From NCBI GenBank assembly GCA_045126595.1, contig JBGVOS010000163.1:1-6191 (forward strand): a stretch of DNA of 6,191 nt, written 5' to 3'. The stretch's first letter is position 1. Every line of letters begins with the position of its first letter. A program made the position numbers and the translations under genes. This DNA is from UBA1189 sp045126595 (GTDB lineage: Bacteria > Bacteroidota > Bacteroidia > Bacteroidales > Bacteroidaceae). The notes below the pieces were generated by a model. That model was not told where the DNA came from, did no database searches, and saw only the letters and a program-made list of their open reading frames with translations. This document shows positions 1-6,191 of this stretch, in pieces.

Positions 1-202
1 CACGTTCAACAATCTTAAAGGCGATGTCGCCTACGGGAGCCACATTGATGCTCACCGTATCGCGGTCAAACTTGAGGTCTTTAATCTTATCTTGCGGCAT
101 GCGGTCTTTCACAGCCGCAAGATGAGACAAGTCAGACAGCATGTCGTAGACACGCTGCTGACTATAGGGAATCGCCACTACTTGGCTTTCAAACTGATTC
201 AT
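1..202 (-). CDS. SRPBCC-like (polyketide cyclase/START-type) small protein, N-terminal part
   Basis: The 67 N-terminal residues are visible, starting MNQFESQVVAIPYSQQRVYD; the rest lies beyond the left edge. An opening beta strand, then a helix with a YDMLSDLSHL pattern, then a DR.P.DKIKDL segment and the strands around DTVSINVAPVGDIAFKIVE, resemble the start of SRPBCC/START-fold ligand-binding proteins. Bacteroidetes genomes often annotate a short protein of this type next to pyrE; that link comes from memory, not from a search. The ATG is 6 nt beyond the pyrE stop on the same strand, so the two are very likely co-transcribed and any ribosome-binding signal lies within the end of pyrE. No signal peptide is seen, so it should be cytoplasmic. 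Ligand and role are unknown. The fold assignment is moderately sure; the gene itself is solid. Confidence 0.72.
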   Translation of the reverse strand, partial: MNQFESQVVAIPYSQQRVYDMLSDLSHLAAVKDRMPQDKIKDLKFDRDTVSINVAPVGDIAFKIVER

Positions 203-208
203 GCTTGT

Positions 209-841
209 TTATTGGTTCCAGTGTGAGGGGTCGCGACGCCAATCGTTGAGCAAAGGAAGTTCATCCTCTGTGATGTAGCCAGTCTCCAATGCCACTTCGA
301 GTACAGCCTCGTAGTTGGTCAATGTGATGAGCTCTACATCGGCATCTGCAAAAGCCTTCTCTGCCACATCGAAGCCATAGGTATAAGATGCCACCATACC
401 GATAACCTCACAACCATTGTTGCGGATAGCCTGTACAGCCTTGAGGCTGCTACCACCAGTAGAAATAAGATCCTCTACTACCACTACCTTCATGCCTGGA
501 CGAAGATCACCCTCGATGAGATTCTCCAAACCATGATCCTTGGGGGATGAACGAACATATACGAAGGGGAGGTTGAGCAGATCGGCAACAAGAGCACCCA
601 TTGCGATAGCACCTGTAGCAACACCCGCGATAGCATCTACCTGACCAAAGCGCTCCTGCACAACACGTGCAAACTCAATCTTGATGAAGTCGCGCAAACC
701 AGGATAAGAGAGTGTCTTACGATTGTCGCAATAGAAGGGAGACTTCCAACCCGACGCCCATGTGAAAGGGTTAGATGGTTGCAACTTAATGGCTTTGATT
801 TTCAGCAGTTTGTCTGCATAGATTTTTTCGAGAGTCTTCAT
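209..841 (-). CDS. pyrE: Orotate phosphoribosyltransferase
   Basis: This cytoplasmic enzyme joins orotate to PRPP to give orotidine 5'-monophosphate and pyrophosphate, the fifth step of de novo pyrimidine synthesis. The 210-aa length is normal for the family. The N-terminal hood carries the orotate/PRPP-contacting pattern SGWKSPFYCDNR (residues 30-41). GVATGAIA (73-80) starts the Rossmann-like core. The mobile catalytic loop is RSSPKDHG (97-104) with Lys101 and His103. The PRPP-binding signature VVVVEDLISTGGSS (119-132) is intact, with the acidic pair E123-D124. The ATG at 841 is the natural start: it gives a standard N-terminus and lies 29 nt downstream of a TATCTTTG -7 box. It leads the leftward unit with the SRPBCC-like gene 6 nt behind it. 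No upstream attenuator-like hairpin is evident. All key motifs are present, so the assignment is firm. Confidence 0.97.
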   Translation of the reverse strand: MKTLEKIYADKLLKIKAIKLQPSNPFTWASGWKSPFYCDNRKTLSYPGLRDFIKIEFARVVQERFGQVDAIAGVATGAIAMGALVADLLNLPFVYVRSSPKDHGLENLIEGDLRPGMKVVVVEDLISTGGSSLKAVQAIRNNGCEVIGMVASYTYGFDVAEKAFADADVELITLTNYEAVLEVALETGYITEDELPLLNDWRRDPSHWNQ

Positions 842-870
842 ACAACAAAATATTTTTATAAAAACATAGA

Positions 871-897
871 CAAAGATAGTATAATCTATGAAAACAA
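871..897 (-). promoter_or_regulatory. Bacteroidetes-type promoter for pyrE
   Basis: On the minus strand, 878-871 reads TATCTTTG, an exact match to the Bacteroidetes -7 consensus TAnnTTTG. Transcription would begin around 862-866, giving a leader of about 20-25 nt before the pyrE ATG at 841. The -33 element is poor: the nearest candidate, TTG at 897-895, is only 16 nt upstream of the -7 box instead of the usual 19-21. The -7 match and its position are seen directly; activity is inferred. Confidence 0.6.
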
Positions 898-989
898 TGT
901 ATATAATTTCCTTTTTTCTCTGGAAAAACAGTTTTTTTAGTCAGTATTTTATTTTCAAGACTGCACATCGCTCGCTTCCGATGGTTGTT

Positions 990-1021
990 TTTGGCGGATA
1001 TGAGAATTTGTCGTATCTTTG
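990..1021 (+). promoter_or_regulatory. Bacteroidetes-type promoter for gltX and the downstream run
   Basis: TTTG at 990-993 and TATCTTTG at 1014-1021 are separated by 20 nt, matching the Bacteroidetes housekeeping sigma pattern TTTG-N19-21-TAnnTTTG. Transcription should start near 1027-1030, leaving an A-rich leader of about 30 nt before the gltX ATG at 1057, with no Shine-Dalgarno core, as is usual in this phylum. It is the only good promoter seen ahead of the four plus-strand genes. Its position also decides the gltX start, because the in-frame ATG at 985 lies upstream of it. Confidence 0.8.
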
Positions 1022-1056
1022 TCGCAATAAAGAAACTAATAAAGACTAACACATAT

Positions 1057-2586
1057 ATGAGCGAAAGAAGAGTAAGAGTGCGCTTTGCGCCCAGCCCCAC
1101 AGGTCCCTTGCATATTGGTGGTGTACGTACCGCCTTGTACAATTATCTGTTTGCCCGTCAGCATGGCGGCGATTTCATCTTCCGTATCGAGGACACCGAT
1201 TCGAATCGTTTCGTGCCCGGTGCCGAGGAGTATATCATCGAGTCGTTCCAGTGGCTCGGCCTTGCCTTCGATGAGGGTGTAGGCGTGGGTGGCGACCATG
1301 GCCCCTACCGCCAATCGGAGCGTCGCGACATCTACAAGAAGTATGTGCAGCAGCTGCTCGATGCCGGCAAGGCATATATGGCTTTCGACACACCCGAGGA
1401 ACTGGAGGCCAAGCGTGCTGAGATTGCCAACTTCCAGTACGATGCCACCACCCGCATGCAGATGCGCAACTCACTCGCACTTCCCAAGGAGGAGGTAGAT
1501 GCTTTACTCGCCTCAGGCCATCAGTATGTGGTACGCTTCCTCATCGAGCCGGGTGTGGAGGTACATGTTAACGATATCATCCGCGGCAACGTAGTCATCA
1601 ACTCATCGGTACTCGATGACAAGGTGCTTTACAAGAGTGCCGACGAACTGCCCACCTATCACCTCGCCAATATCGTGGACGACCACCTTATGGAGGTATC
1701 GCACGTAATCCGTGGCGAAGAGTGGTTGCCTTCAGCCCCGCTCCACGTATTGCTCTATCAAGCATTCGGATGGGAAGACACTATGCCCACTTTTGCCCAC
1801 CTGCCCCTTTTGCTCAAGCCCGAGGGTAATGGTAAGCTGAGCAAGCGCGACGGCGACCGTTTGGGCTTCCCCGTGTTCCCCCTCGAGTGGCACGACCCCA
1901 AGACAGGGGACATCTCATCGGGATACCGCGAGAAGGATTATCTGCCCGAGGCAGTCATCAACTTCCTCGCTCTGCTGGGATGGAATCCCGGTAACGACCA
2001 GGAGAAGATGACATTGGAGGAGATGGTACAGCTCTTCGATCTGAGCCGCTGCTCAAAGGCTGGTGCCCGCTTCGACTACAAGAAACTCGTATGGTTCAAC
2101 CACGAATATATCCTCTCTAAGGACGATGCCGATATTGCCCGCCTCTTTGAGCCTATGCTGCAGGAGCATGGCATTAGCGAAGAGATGGACCGCATTGTCA
2201 AGGTAGTATCACTCATGAAGGGTCGCGTGAACTTTGTACACGAGCTTTGGGATACCTGCTCTTATTTCTTCGTGGCTCCCGAGGCTTACGATGAGAAGTC
2301 ACTCAAGAAGTGGTGGAAAGAGCCTGCTGTGGCATCGACCTATGTACGCGAATTGTGCGATTTCATCGAGCAAGCACCCGTGTTTGCCGGTGCCGACATC
2401 GAGCCGCTCATCATGGAATGGATAGCCTCGAAGGAGTGGCCCGTGGGCAAGGTAATGAATGCCTTCCGTGTGACCCTCGTAGGTGCAGCCGTAGGCCCTC
2501 ACATCTTCGAGCTCACCGATTTCATCGGCAAGGAGGAGACCCTGCGCCGTGCCCGCCGCGCTCTCGAGGTATTGCCCCAAGCATAA
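1057..2586 (+). CDS. gltX: Glutamate--tRNA ligase (class I)
   Basis: It activates glutamate with ATP and loads it onto tRNA-Glu in the cytoplasm. The 509-residue protein starts MSERRVRVRFAPSPTGPLHI. Class I signatures are complete: HIGG at 19-22 (the HIGH motif) and KLSKR at 260-264 (the KMSKS motif). VIRGEEWLPSAPLH (217-230) is the conserved active-site/tRNA-acceptor region. Residues beyond about 325 form the helical anticodon-binding part, including RCSKAGARFDYKKLVWFN. After KLSKR, an extra segment at about 270-289 (GFPVFPLEWHDPKTGDISSG) is absent from the E. coli enzyme and typical of Bacteroidetes homologues. The acceptor-binding zinc cysteines of the E. coli type are missing (YMAFDTPEELE, 107-117). 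The reading frame opens back to an ATG at 985, but the promoter at 990-1021 lies inside that extension and homology begins at SERRVRVRF, so 1057 is chosen. It is the first gene of the rightward run; the next start is 13 nt after its stop. The sequence does not show whether it also charges tRNA-Gln. Confidence 0.97.
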   Translation: MSERRVRVRFAPSPTGPLHIGGVRTALYNYLFARQHGGDFIFRIEDTDSNRFVPGAEEYIIESFQWLGLAFDEGVGVGGDHGPYRQSERRDIYKKYVQQLLDAGKAYMAFDTPEELEAKRAEIANFQYDATTRMQMRNSLALPKEEVDALLASGHQYVVRFLIEPGVEVHVNDIIRGNVVINSSVLDDKVLYKSADELPTYHLANIVDDHLMEVSHVIRGEEWLPSAPLHVLLYQAFGWEDTMPTFAHLPLLLKPEGNGKLSKRDGDRLGFPVFPLEWHDPKTGDISSGYREKDYLPEAVINFLALLGWNPGNDQEKMTLEEMVQLFDLSRCSKAGARFDYKKLVWFNHEYILSKDDADIARLFEPMLQEHGISEEMDRIVKVVSLMKGRVNFVHELWDTCSYFFVAPEAYDEKSLKKWWKEPAVASTYVRELCDFIEQAPVFAGADIEPLIMEWIASKEWPVGKVMNAFRVTLVGAAVGPHIFELTDFIGKEETLRRARRALEVLPQA

Positions 2587-2599
2587 GCATTGTATACGC

Positions 2600-3577
2600 A
2601 TGAAAGATATTCTACGTAAAGCCATCCCTATATGTATCTATATATGTATAGGGATGTGCATTCCTCTGATACTCGGTAACACCAAGCTGGGCGACAAGGA
2701 ACTGCCCGAGTCGAAGGTGGCCGCCTTGGCTGTGGTGCCTGCAGTGCCCGATGAGGTACACTTTGCCGACGAGGTGATCAAGCTCGACCGTGCCGACTTG
2801 CGTGAGCGCATGGACCGCGAGATTACAGCCTTCACCTACTCGCACCAGCTCACCCTGCTCATGATCAAACGGGCCAACCGCTACTTCCCCATCGTGGAGC
2901 CCATACTCAAGGAGTGTGGTGTACCCGACGACTTGAAGTATCTTATGGTCATAGAGAGCAACCTCAGCCCACTGGCAAGGTCAGCAGCTGGAGCTGCCGG
3001 TATGTGGCAGTTTATGCAAGAAACTGGGCGCAGGTATGGATTGGAGGTGAATGTCAACATTGACGAGCGTTACAATATCGAGAAGGCTACTCGTGCAGCT
3101 TGCGCCTATTTGAAAGAATCGTATGCCATGTATGGCGACTGGATGACAGTAGCTGCCAGCTACAATGCCGGGCAGAACGGCATATCGCGCCGTCTCGAAC
3201 AGCAGGGCGTAGACAATGCCATGGACCTGTGGCTCGTGGAGGAGACCTCGCGTTACATGTTCCGTATCCTCACCGCCAAGATGGTATTGGAGAATCCCAA
3301 AGCCTACGGATTTATCCTCAAGCGGTCACAGCTATACCCCTACATCGCTCCAAAGGCCATTATCACCACTACCCAGCAGATTGATGACCTTGCCGCATTT
3401 GCCAAGGAGCATGGAGTGACTGTAGCACAGCTCAAGGAGGAGAACCCTTGGCTACGTCAGTATACGATGAACAACAAGTCGGGCCGCACCTATCACATAC
3501 GCATTCCCGATATCAAAGCACTGCACTACGACCCCAATAAGATAAAAGCGCACAACCCGAACTGGACTATTGATTAG
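2600..3577 (+). CDS. MltD-like membrane-anchored or exported lytic transglycosylase (GH23, SLT domain)
   Basis: Proteins of this family cleave the MurNAc-GlcNAc bond of peptidoglycan to leave 1,6-anhydro-MurNAc ends, acting in the periplasm or at the outer membrane. The 325-aa protein begins with a basic stretch and a hydrophobic segment (about residues 9-26), giving an uncleaved anchor or signal peptide. No good lipobox is present: Cys20 is preceded by I-G-M. The SLT domain covers about 95-235. It has the catalytic glutamate E119 in VIESNLSPLA, then GAAGMWQFM (131-139) and the sugar-contacting ASYNAG (186-191). Residues 256-303 form a C-terminal module (IDDLAAFAKEHGVTVAQLKEENP...YHIRIP) like the linker/LysM-type region of MltD homologues, but lacking a clear LysM Gly-Asp start. 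The ATG at 2600, 13 nt after gltX, leads straight into the signal sequence. The frame extends to an ATG at 2549 inside gltX, which would add 17 non-signal residues, so it is rejected. The next gene follows after 3 nt. MltD-type is the best fit, but the exact subfamily is not certain. Confidence 0.92.
   Translation: MKDILRKAIPICIYICIGMCIPLILGNTKLGDKELPESKVAALAVVPAVPDEVHFADEVIKLDRADLRERMDREITAFTYSHQLTLLMIKRANRYFPIVEPILKECGVPDDLKYLMVIESNLSPLARSAAGAAGMWQFMQETGRRYGLEVNVNIDERYNIEKATRAACAYLKESYAMYGDWMTVAASYNAGQNGISRRLEQQGVDNAMDLWLVEETSRYMFRILTAKMVLENPKAYGFILKRSQLYPYIAPKAIITTTQQIDDLAAFAKEHGVTVAQLKEENPWLRQYTMNNKSGRTYHIRIPDIKALHYDPNKIKAHNPNWTID
2623..2656 (+). repeat. Imperfect inverted repeat / hairpin inside the signal-sequence codons
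   Basis: CATCCCTATA at 2623-2632 is perfectly complementary to TATAGGGATG at 2647-2656. Pairing continues inward through two possible G-U pairs (2633-2646 and 2634-2645) and three A-U pairs (2635-2637 with 2642-2644), giving a 15-bp stem closed by a 4-nt loop at 2638-2641. It starts 21 nt after the transglycosylase start codon, encodes part of the hydrophobic N-terminus, and has no U-run after it, so it does not look like an intrinsic terminator. A role as an mRNA structure affecting translation is inference. It could also be a by-product of repeated ATA/TGT/ATC codons for Ile and Cys. Confidence 0.6.
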
Positions 3578-3580
3578 CTT

Positions 3581-4906
3581 ATGGAAAATCTAGTACGATA
3601 CGTATGGAAGCACCGTCTGTTTCCGCTCGCTCCGCAGCAAACAACCGATGGGCAACCTGTAGAGGTTATCCATCCTGGTATGGAGAACCGTAACGACGGA
3701 CCAGACTTCTTCAATGCCAAAATCAAGATTGGTGGCACATTGTGGGTAGGCAATGTAGAAATTCATGGGAAAGCCTCTGACTGGATGCTCCACGGACATG
3801 ACACCAACAAACGATACGATTCTGTAGTGCTTCATGTGGCCGGCACAGTGGATTGTAATATTGTGCGTACTGACGGCACCCCTATTCCACAACTTGAATT
3901 GCAGGTGCCCGAACATATCAGGAATAACTATGATGAACTACGAAAGACAGACCACTATCCTCCCTGTTATCGCGTAATACCCGAGTTAAGCAATTTGACA
4001 ATACACAGTTATCTTTCGTCATTGCTGTATGAACGACTCGACTTGCGTGCTGCACAGATAACCCAACGCTACGAAGCACACGAGAAGAACTGGGATGATG
4101 CCCTATTCTCAACCCTTGCCCGTAACTTTGGGTTCGGTACTAATGGCGATGCTTTTGACGAGTGGGCCCGGAGAATGCCATTCCGTGCCGTAGATAAACA
4201 TGCCGATAATCTGCAACAAGTGGAAGCGTTGTTCTTCGGCCAGGCAGGTTTGCTCGAAGAAGACTCCGTACCAACCTATTATCAAGAGGCATTGGCAAGC
4301 GATGAGTATTTCCAATCACTACGTCGCGAATATGCATTCCTTGCCCATAAGTTTGACCTCCGTCCAATGAACTATACCGCATGGCGATTGCTCGGCATGC
4401 GTCCGGCAAACTTCCCCCATGTACGGTTGGCCCAGTTGGCCATGCTCTACCATGAGCAACGCATCAGCGTATCACGCCTCATGAATGCTGCCGACCGCAC
4501 AGCACTCACCCAACTGCTATGTGTAGGGACATCCGAATACTGGGACACGCATTATGTCTTTGCCTCTACCACCTCGACACCAACAAAGAAGCGTGTTACC
4601 GACAATGCCATCACACTGCTGCTTATCAACTCCGTGGCGCCATTCTATTACAGCTACGGCCGCCGCAAGGATAGCGAACAACATTGTGAACAGGCCGTTG
4701 CGCTACTTGAGCAATTGAAAGCTGAGAATAATTACATTATACGAGGATGGATGGATTGTGGCATATTGGTAAAGAATGCAGCCGATAGCCAATCCCTCAT
4801 CCAATTGAAAAAGCAATACTGCGACCGTCGCGACTGCCTGCGTTGTCGCATTGGCTACGAATATCTGAAAAAGGAATACGGAAAAGAGAATAATTCACAT
4901 CTATAA
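3581..4906 (+). CDS. DUF2851 family protein of unknown function
   Basis: I recognise the DUF2851 pattern from the N-terminal block: MENLVRYVWKHRLF, HPGMENRNDGPDFFNAKI (31-48), WVGNVEIHGKASDWMLHGH (55-73) and YDSVVLHV (79-86). The 441-aa length is near usual for the family. No signal peptide or membrane helix is seen, so it is probably cytoplasmic. Conserved-looking polar residues are D42, E60, H62, K64, H71, H73, D80 and H85. Their spacing (GPD, then VEIHxK about 18 residues on, between predicted strands) recalls a PD-(D/E)XK nuclease-like core, which is inference. The middle (about 135-380) looks mostly helical. The C-terminus has SQSLIQLKKQYC then CLRC (C414, C419, C422; a further Cys at 393), a possible metal site. 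The start is 3 nt past the transglycosylase stop, which implies close translational linkage. Codons look less strongly C-ending than in gltX. Family assignment is confident; function is unknown. Confidence 0.88.
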   Translation: MENLVRYVWKHRLFPLAPQQTTDGQPVEVIHPGMENRNDGPDFFNAKIKIGGTLWVGNVEIHGKASDWMLHGHDTNKRYDSVVLHVAGTVDCNIVRTDGTPIPQLELQVPEHIRNNYDELRKTDHYPPCYRVIPELSNLTIHSYLSSLLYERLDLRAAQITQRYEAHEKNWDDALFSTLARNFGFGTNGDAFDEWARRMPFRAVDKHADNLQQVEALFFGQAGLLEEDSVPTYYQEALASDEYFQSLRREYAFLAHKFDLRPMNYTAWRLLGMRPANFPHVRLAQLAMLYHEQRISVSRLMNAADRTALTQLLCVGTSEYWDTHYVFASTTSTPTKKRVTDNAITLLLINSVAPFYYSYGRRKDSEQHCEQAVALLEQLKAENNYIIRGWMDCGILVKNAADSQSLIQLKKQYCDRRDCLRCRIGYEYLKKEYGKENNSHL

Positions 4907-4919
4907 AACACGACATCTA

Positions 4920-6191
4920 ATGAAAAAGACACTGCTACTTACCGCCCTCATCGGCTGTACTTGCTTGGTAAAAGCACAAGACACTTTCACCGAACTCCCT
5001 GACCACAGGACACCTGTCGCTGAGGAGTGGAAAGGAGTAAAGAACCTACGCGCTGCATGGGGAACGAGCGATGTGCGCTATGCTTGGCACTCGTTACCCG
5101 ATACCAAAGTGCTAAAACGCGCCGAAACGCTGACCGCATGGCGCGGCGAACGTGTAAGCACCCAAGCCATCATCTACAGCAGCACAGCTACCGATAGTCT
5201 TGCACCGCTCACACTACAGCTCACACCATTCAAAAACGGCCGCCACACATTGCCTTCCGATGCAGTGAAAGCCTCGTTCGTACGTTACGTGAAGACCGAT
5301 GCTTGGGCTACGCCCGAGGGACACGGTGCCGGTTGCGGTTATCGTACCAATCACACTCGGTATGACTCGACCATGATAGCCGATATTATAGACCCTCATG
5401 CCGGAGCCATCGCTATGGATGCCATGAGCACACGCTCCGTATGGGTGAACTGTCAAGTACCCACCGATGCCGTTCCAGGCATCTATAGCGGAACGCTCAA
5501 CATCAAAGCCGGTAAGCGCACAGTAGCCAAACTGCCCCTGTCTGTAAAGGTAACAGACCGTACGTTACCAAAGCCTGCTGAGTGGCAATTTCACCTCGAC
5601 TTGTGGCAGAACCCCTTTGCCGAAGCACGCTATTATAACACTACGCTATGGAGCGATGCTCACCTTGCCGCCATGCGCCCCTCAATGGAAATGCTTGCCG
5701 CTGCCGGACAAAAAGTCATTACTGCCAGCATTATGCACAAACCCTGGAACGGACAGACTGAGGACCATTTCGACTCGATGGTTACATGGGTAAAGAAACT
5801 CGACGGCACGTGGGAGTTTGGGTTCGATGTCTTCGACCGTTGGATTGAGTTTATGATGAGTTGTGGCATTGACAAGCAAATAAACTGTTTTTCCATGATA
5901 CCCTGGGCTCTCAGCTTCCCCTACTACGATGTCGCTACCAACCGCATGCAGGTTCTCCGCGCAGCGCCTGGCGACGAAGCCTATGAAGAAATGTGGGTTG
6001 CAATGCTCAAGGCATTCTCAAAGCATCTGCGCGAAAAAGGATGGTTCTCTATCACCACCATCGCCATGGACGAACGTCCCATGCATGCCATGCAAAAGGC
6101 TATGGCTGTCATTCGCAAGGCCGACCCCGATTTTAAGGTGTCGCTTGCCGGTAACTGGCATCCCGAGATTGAGGCAGATCTCTACGACTAC
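4920..6191 (+). CDS. Secreted GH123-like glycoside hydrolase (DUF4091-type), C-terminus beyond the window
   Basis: The open frame runs 424 codons to the right edge without a stop. The N-terminus MKKTLLLTALIGCTCLVKAQ is an export signal. Cleavage after VKA (residue 19) fits signal peptidase I; LIGC at 10-13 could be read as a lipobox, but the hydrophobic run before it is short and no acidic export signal follows. Residues about 25-215 form a beta-rich domain ending WVNCQVPTDAVPGIYSGTL...LPLSVKVTDRTLP, as in the N-terminal domain of GH123-like proteins. From about 222 (WQFHLDLWQNPFAEARY) a TIM-barrel catalytic domain begins. MDERP holds an adjacent D384-E385 pair, which matches the Asp-Glu catalytic pair of GH123 beta-N-acetylgalactosaminidases: Asp orients the substrate acetamido group and Glu is the acid/base. 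GNWHPEIEADLYDY follows. Probable substrates are GalNAc-terminated glycans, but this large family is varied, so specificity is inferred. It starts 13 nt after the DUF2851 gene with no visible promoter. No SusC/SusD or sulfatase genes appear in the window. Confidence 0.85.
   Translation, partial: MKKTLLLTALIGCTCLVKAQDTFTELPDHRTPVAEEWKGVKNLRAAWGTSDVRYAWHSLPDTKVLKRAETLTAWRGERVSTQAIIYSSTATDSLAPLTLQLTPFKNGRHTLPSDAVKASFVRYVKTDAWATPEGHGAGCGYRTNHTRYDSTMIADIIDPHAGAIAMDAMSTRSVWVNCQVPTDAVPGIYSGTLNIKAGKRTVAKLPLSVKVTDRTLPKPAEWQFHLDLWQNPFAEARYYNTTLWSDAHLAAMRPSMEMLAAAGQKVITASIMHKPWNGQTEDHFDSMVTWVKKLDGTWEFGFDVFDRWIEFMMSCGIDKQINCFSMIPWALSFPYYDVATNRMQVLRAAPGDEAYEEMWVAMLKAFSKHLREKGWFSITTIAMDERPMHAMQKAMAVIRKADPDFKVSLAGNWHPEIEADLYDY

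Noticed and set aside
924..938. AAAAACAGTTTTTTT as a possible terminator
   Set aside because: The stem would be only five A-T pairs with a 3-nt loop, and it sits between divergent starts where no transcript needs to end.
985..1056. In-frame extension of gltX to an ATG at 985 (24 extra residues)
   Set aside because: The promoter (TTTG 990-993, TATCTTTG 1014-1021) lies inside it, so the mRNA should start after this ATG, and family homology begins at residue 1 of the shorter form.
786..1142. 118-codon minus-strand open frame across the pyrE/gltX intergenic region
   Set aside because: It overlaps the starts of both genes and both promoters, and its translation is low-complexity with no recognisable domain.
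2549..2599. In-frame extension of the transglycosylase to an ATG at 2549 within gltX
   Set aside because: It would put 17 polar residues ahead of the signal sequence; the ATG at 2600 gives a normal exported N-terminus.
4123..4130. TAACTTTG matching the -7 consensus inside the DUF2851 gene
   Set aside because: No TTTG at -33 spacing upstream and it is deep inside a coding region; the similar TAAGTTTG at 4348-4355 fails for the same reason.
3590..4409. Several minus-strand open frames opposite DUF2851
   Set aside because: They overlap a clearly conserved gene, have no recognisable domains, and look like mirror frames of its codon bias.
4950..4961. LIGC lipobox at residues 10-13 of the GH123-like protein
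   Set aside because: The hydrophobic stretch before it is short, no acidic lipoprotein export signal follows, and VKA-Q at 17-20 fits signal peptidase I better; lipidation is not fully excluded.

Overview
The window reads as a housekeeping stretch of a Bacteroidales chromosome (Bacteroides/Prevotella-type; I cannot fix the genus). Three things point there. The glutamyl-tRNA synthetase has the Bacteroidetes-type insertion after its KLSKR motif. Two promoters carry the phylum's TAnnTTTG -7 box, and none of the visible starts has a clear Shine-Dalgarno sequence. A DUF2851 protein and a GH123-type secreted glycosidase, both common in this phylum, sit downstream.

Layout. Positions 1-841 lie on the minus strand: pyrE (orotate phosphoribosyltransferase), followed after 6 nt by the first 67 codons of an SRPBCC-like protein that runs off the left edge. 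Positions 842-1056 are an AT-rich divergent intergenic region. It holds a leftward promoter for pyrE and a rightward promoter for gltX, with the same -7 octamer TATCTTTG. Positions 1057-6191 are one tightly packed plus-strand run: gltX (509 aa), a MltD-like GH23 lytic transglycosylase (325 aa), a DUF2851 protein (441 aa) and a secreted GH123-like glycoside hydrolase cut off by the right edge (424 residues visible). The gaps are 13, 3 and 13 nt, with no terminator between genes, so the four are probably co-transcribed from the gltX promoter.

How the genes fit together. pyrE serves UMP synthesis and gltX charges tRNA-Glu. The transglycosylase remodels peptidoglycan in the periplasm, and the last gene is an exported glycosidase likely acting on N-acetylgalactosamine-containing glycans. 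No shared pathway links them; close packing under one housekeeping promoter is the simplest reading. DUF2851 is the only gene of unknown function, and its N-terminal third has a pattern that could be a PD-(D/E)XK-like fold.

I see no mobile elements, CRISPR, tRNA, rRNA or phage genes, and no convincing new system. The points most worth a second look are the DUF2851 protein, a 15-bp hairpin inside the signal-sequence codons of the transglycosylase gene, and the glycosidase at the end of a housekeeping operon.
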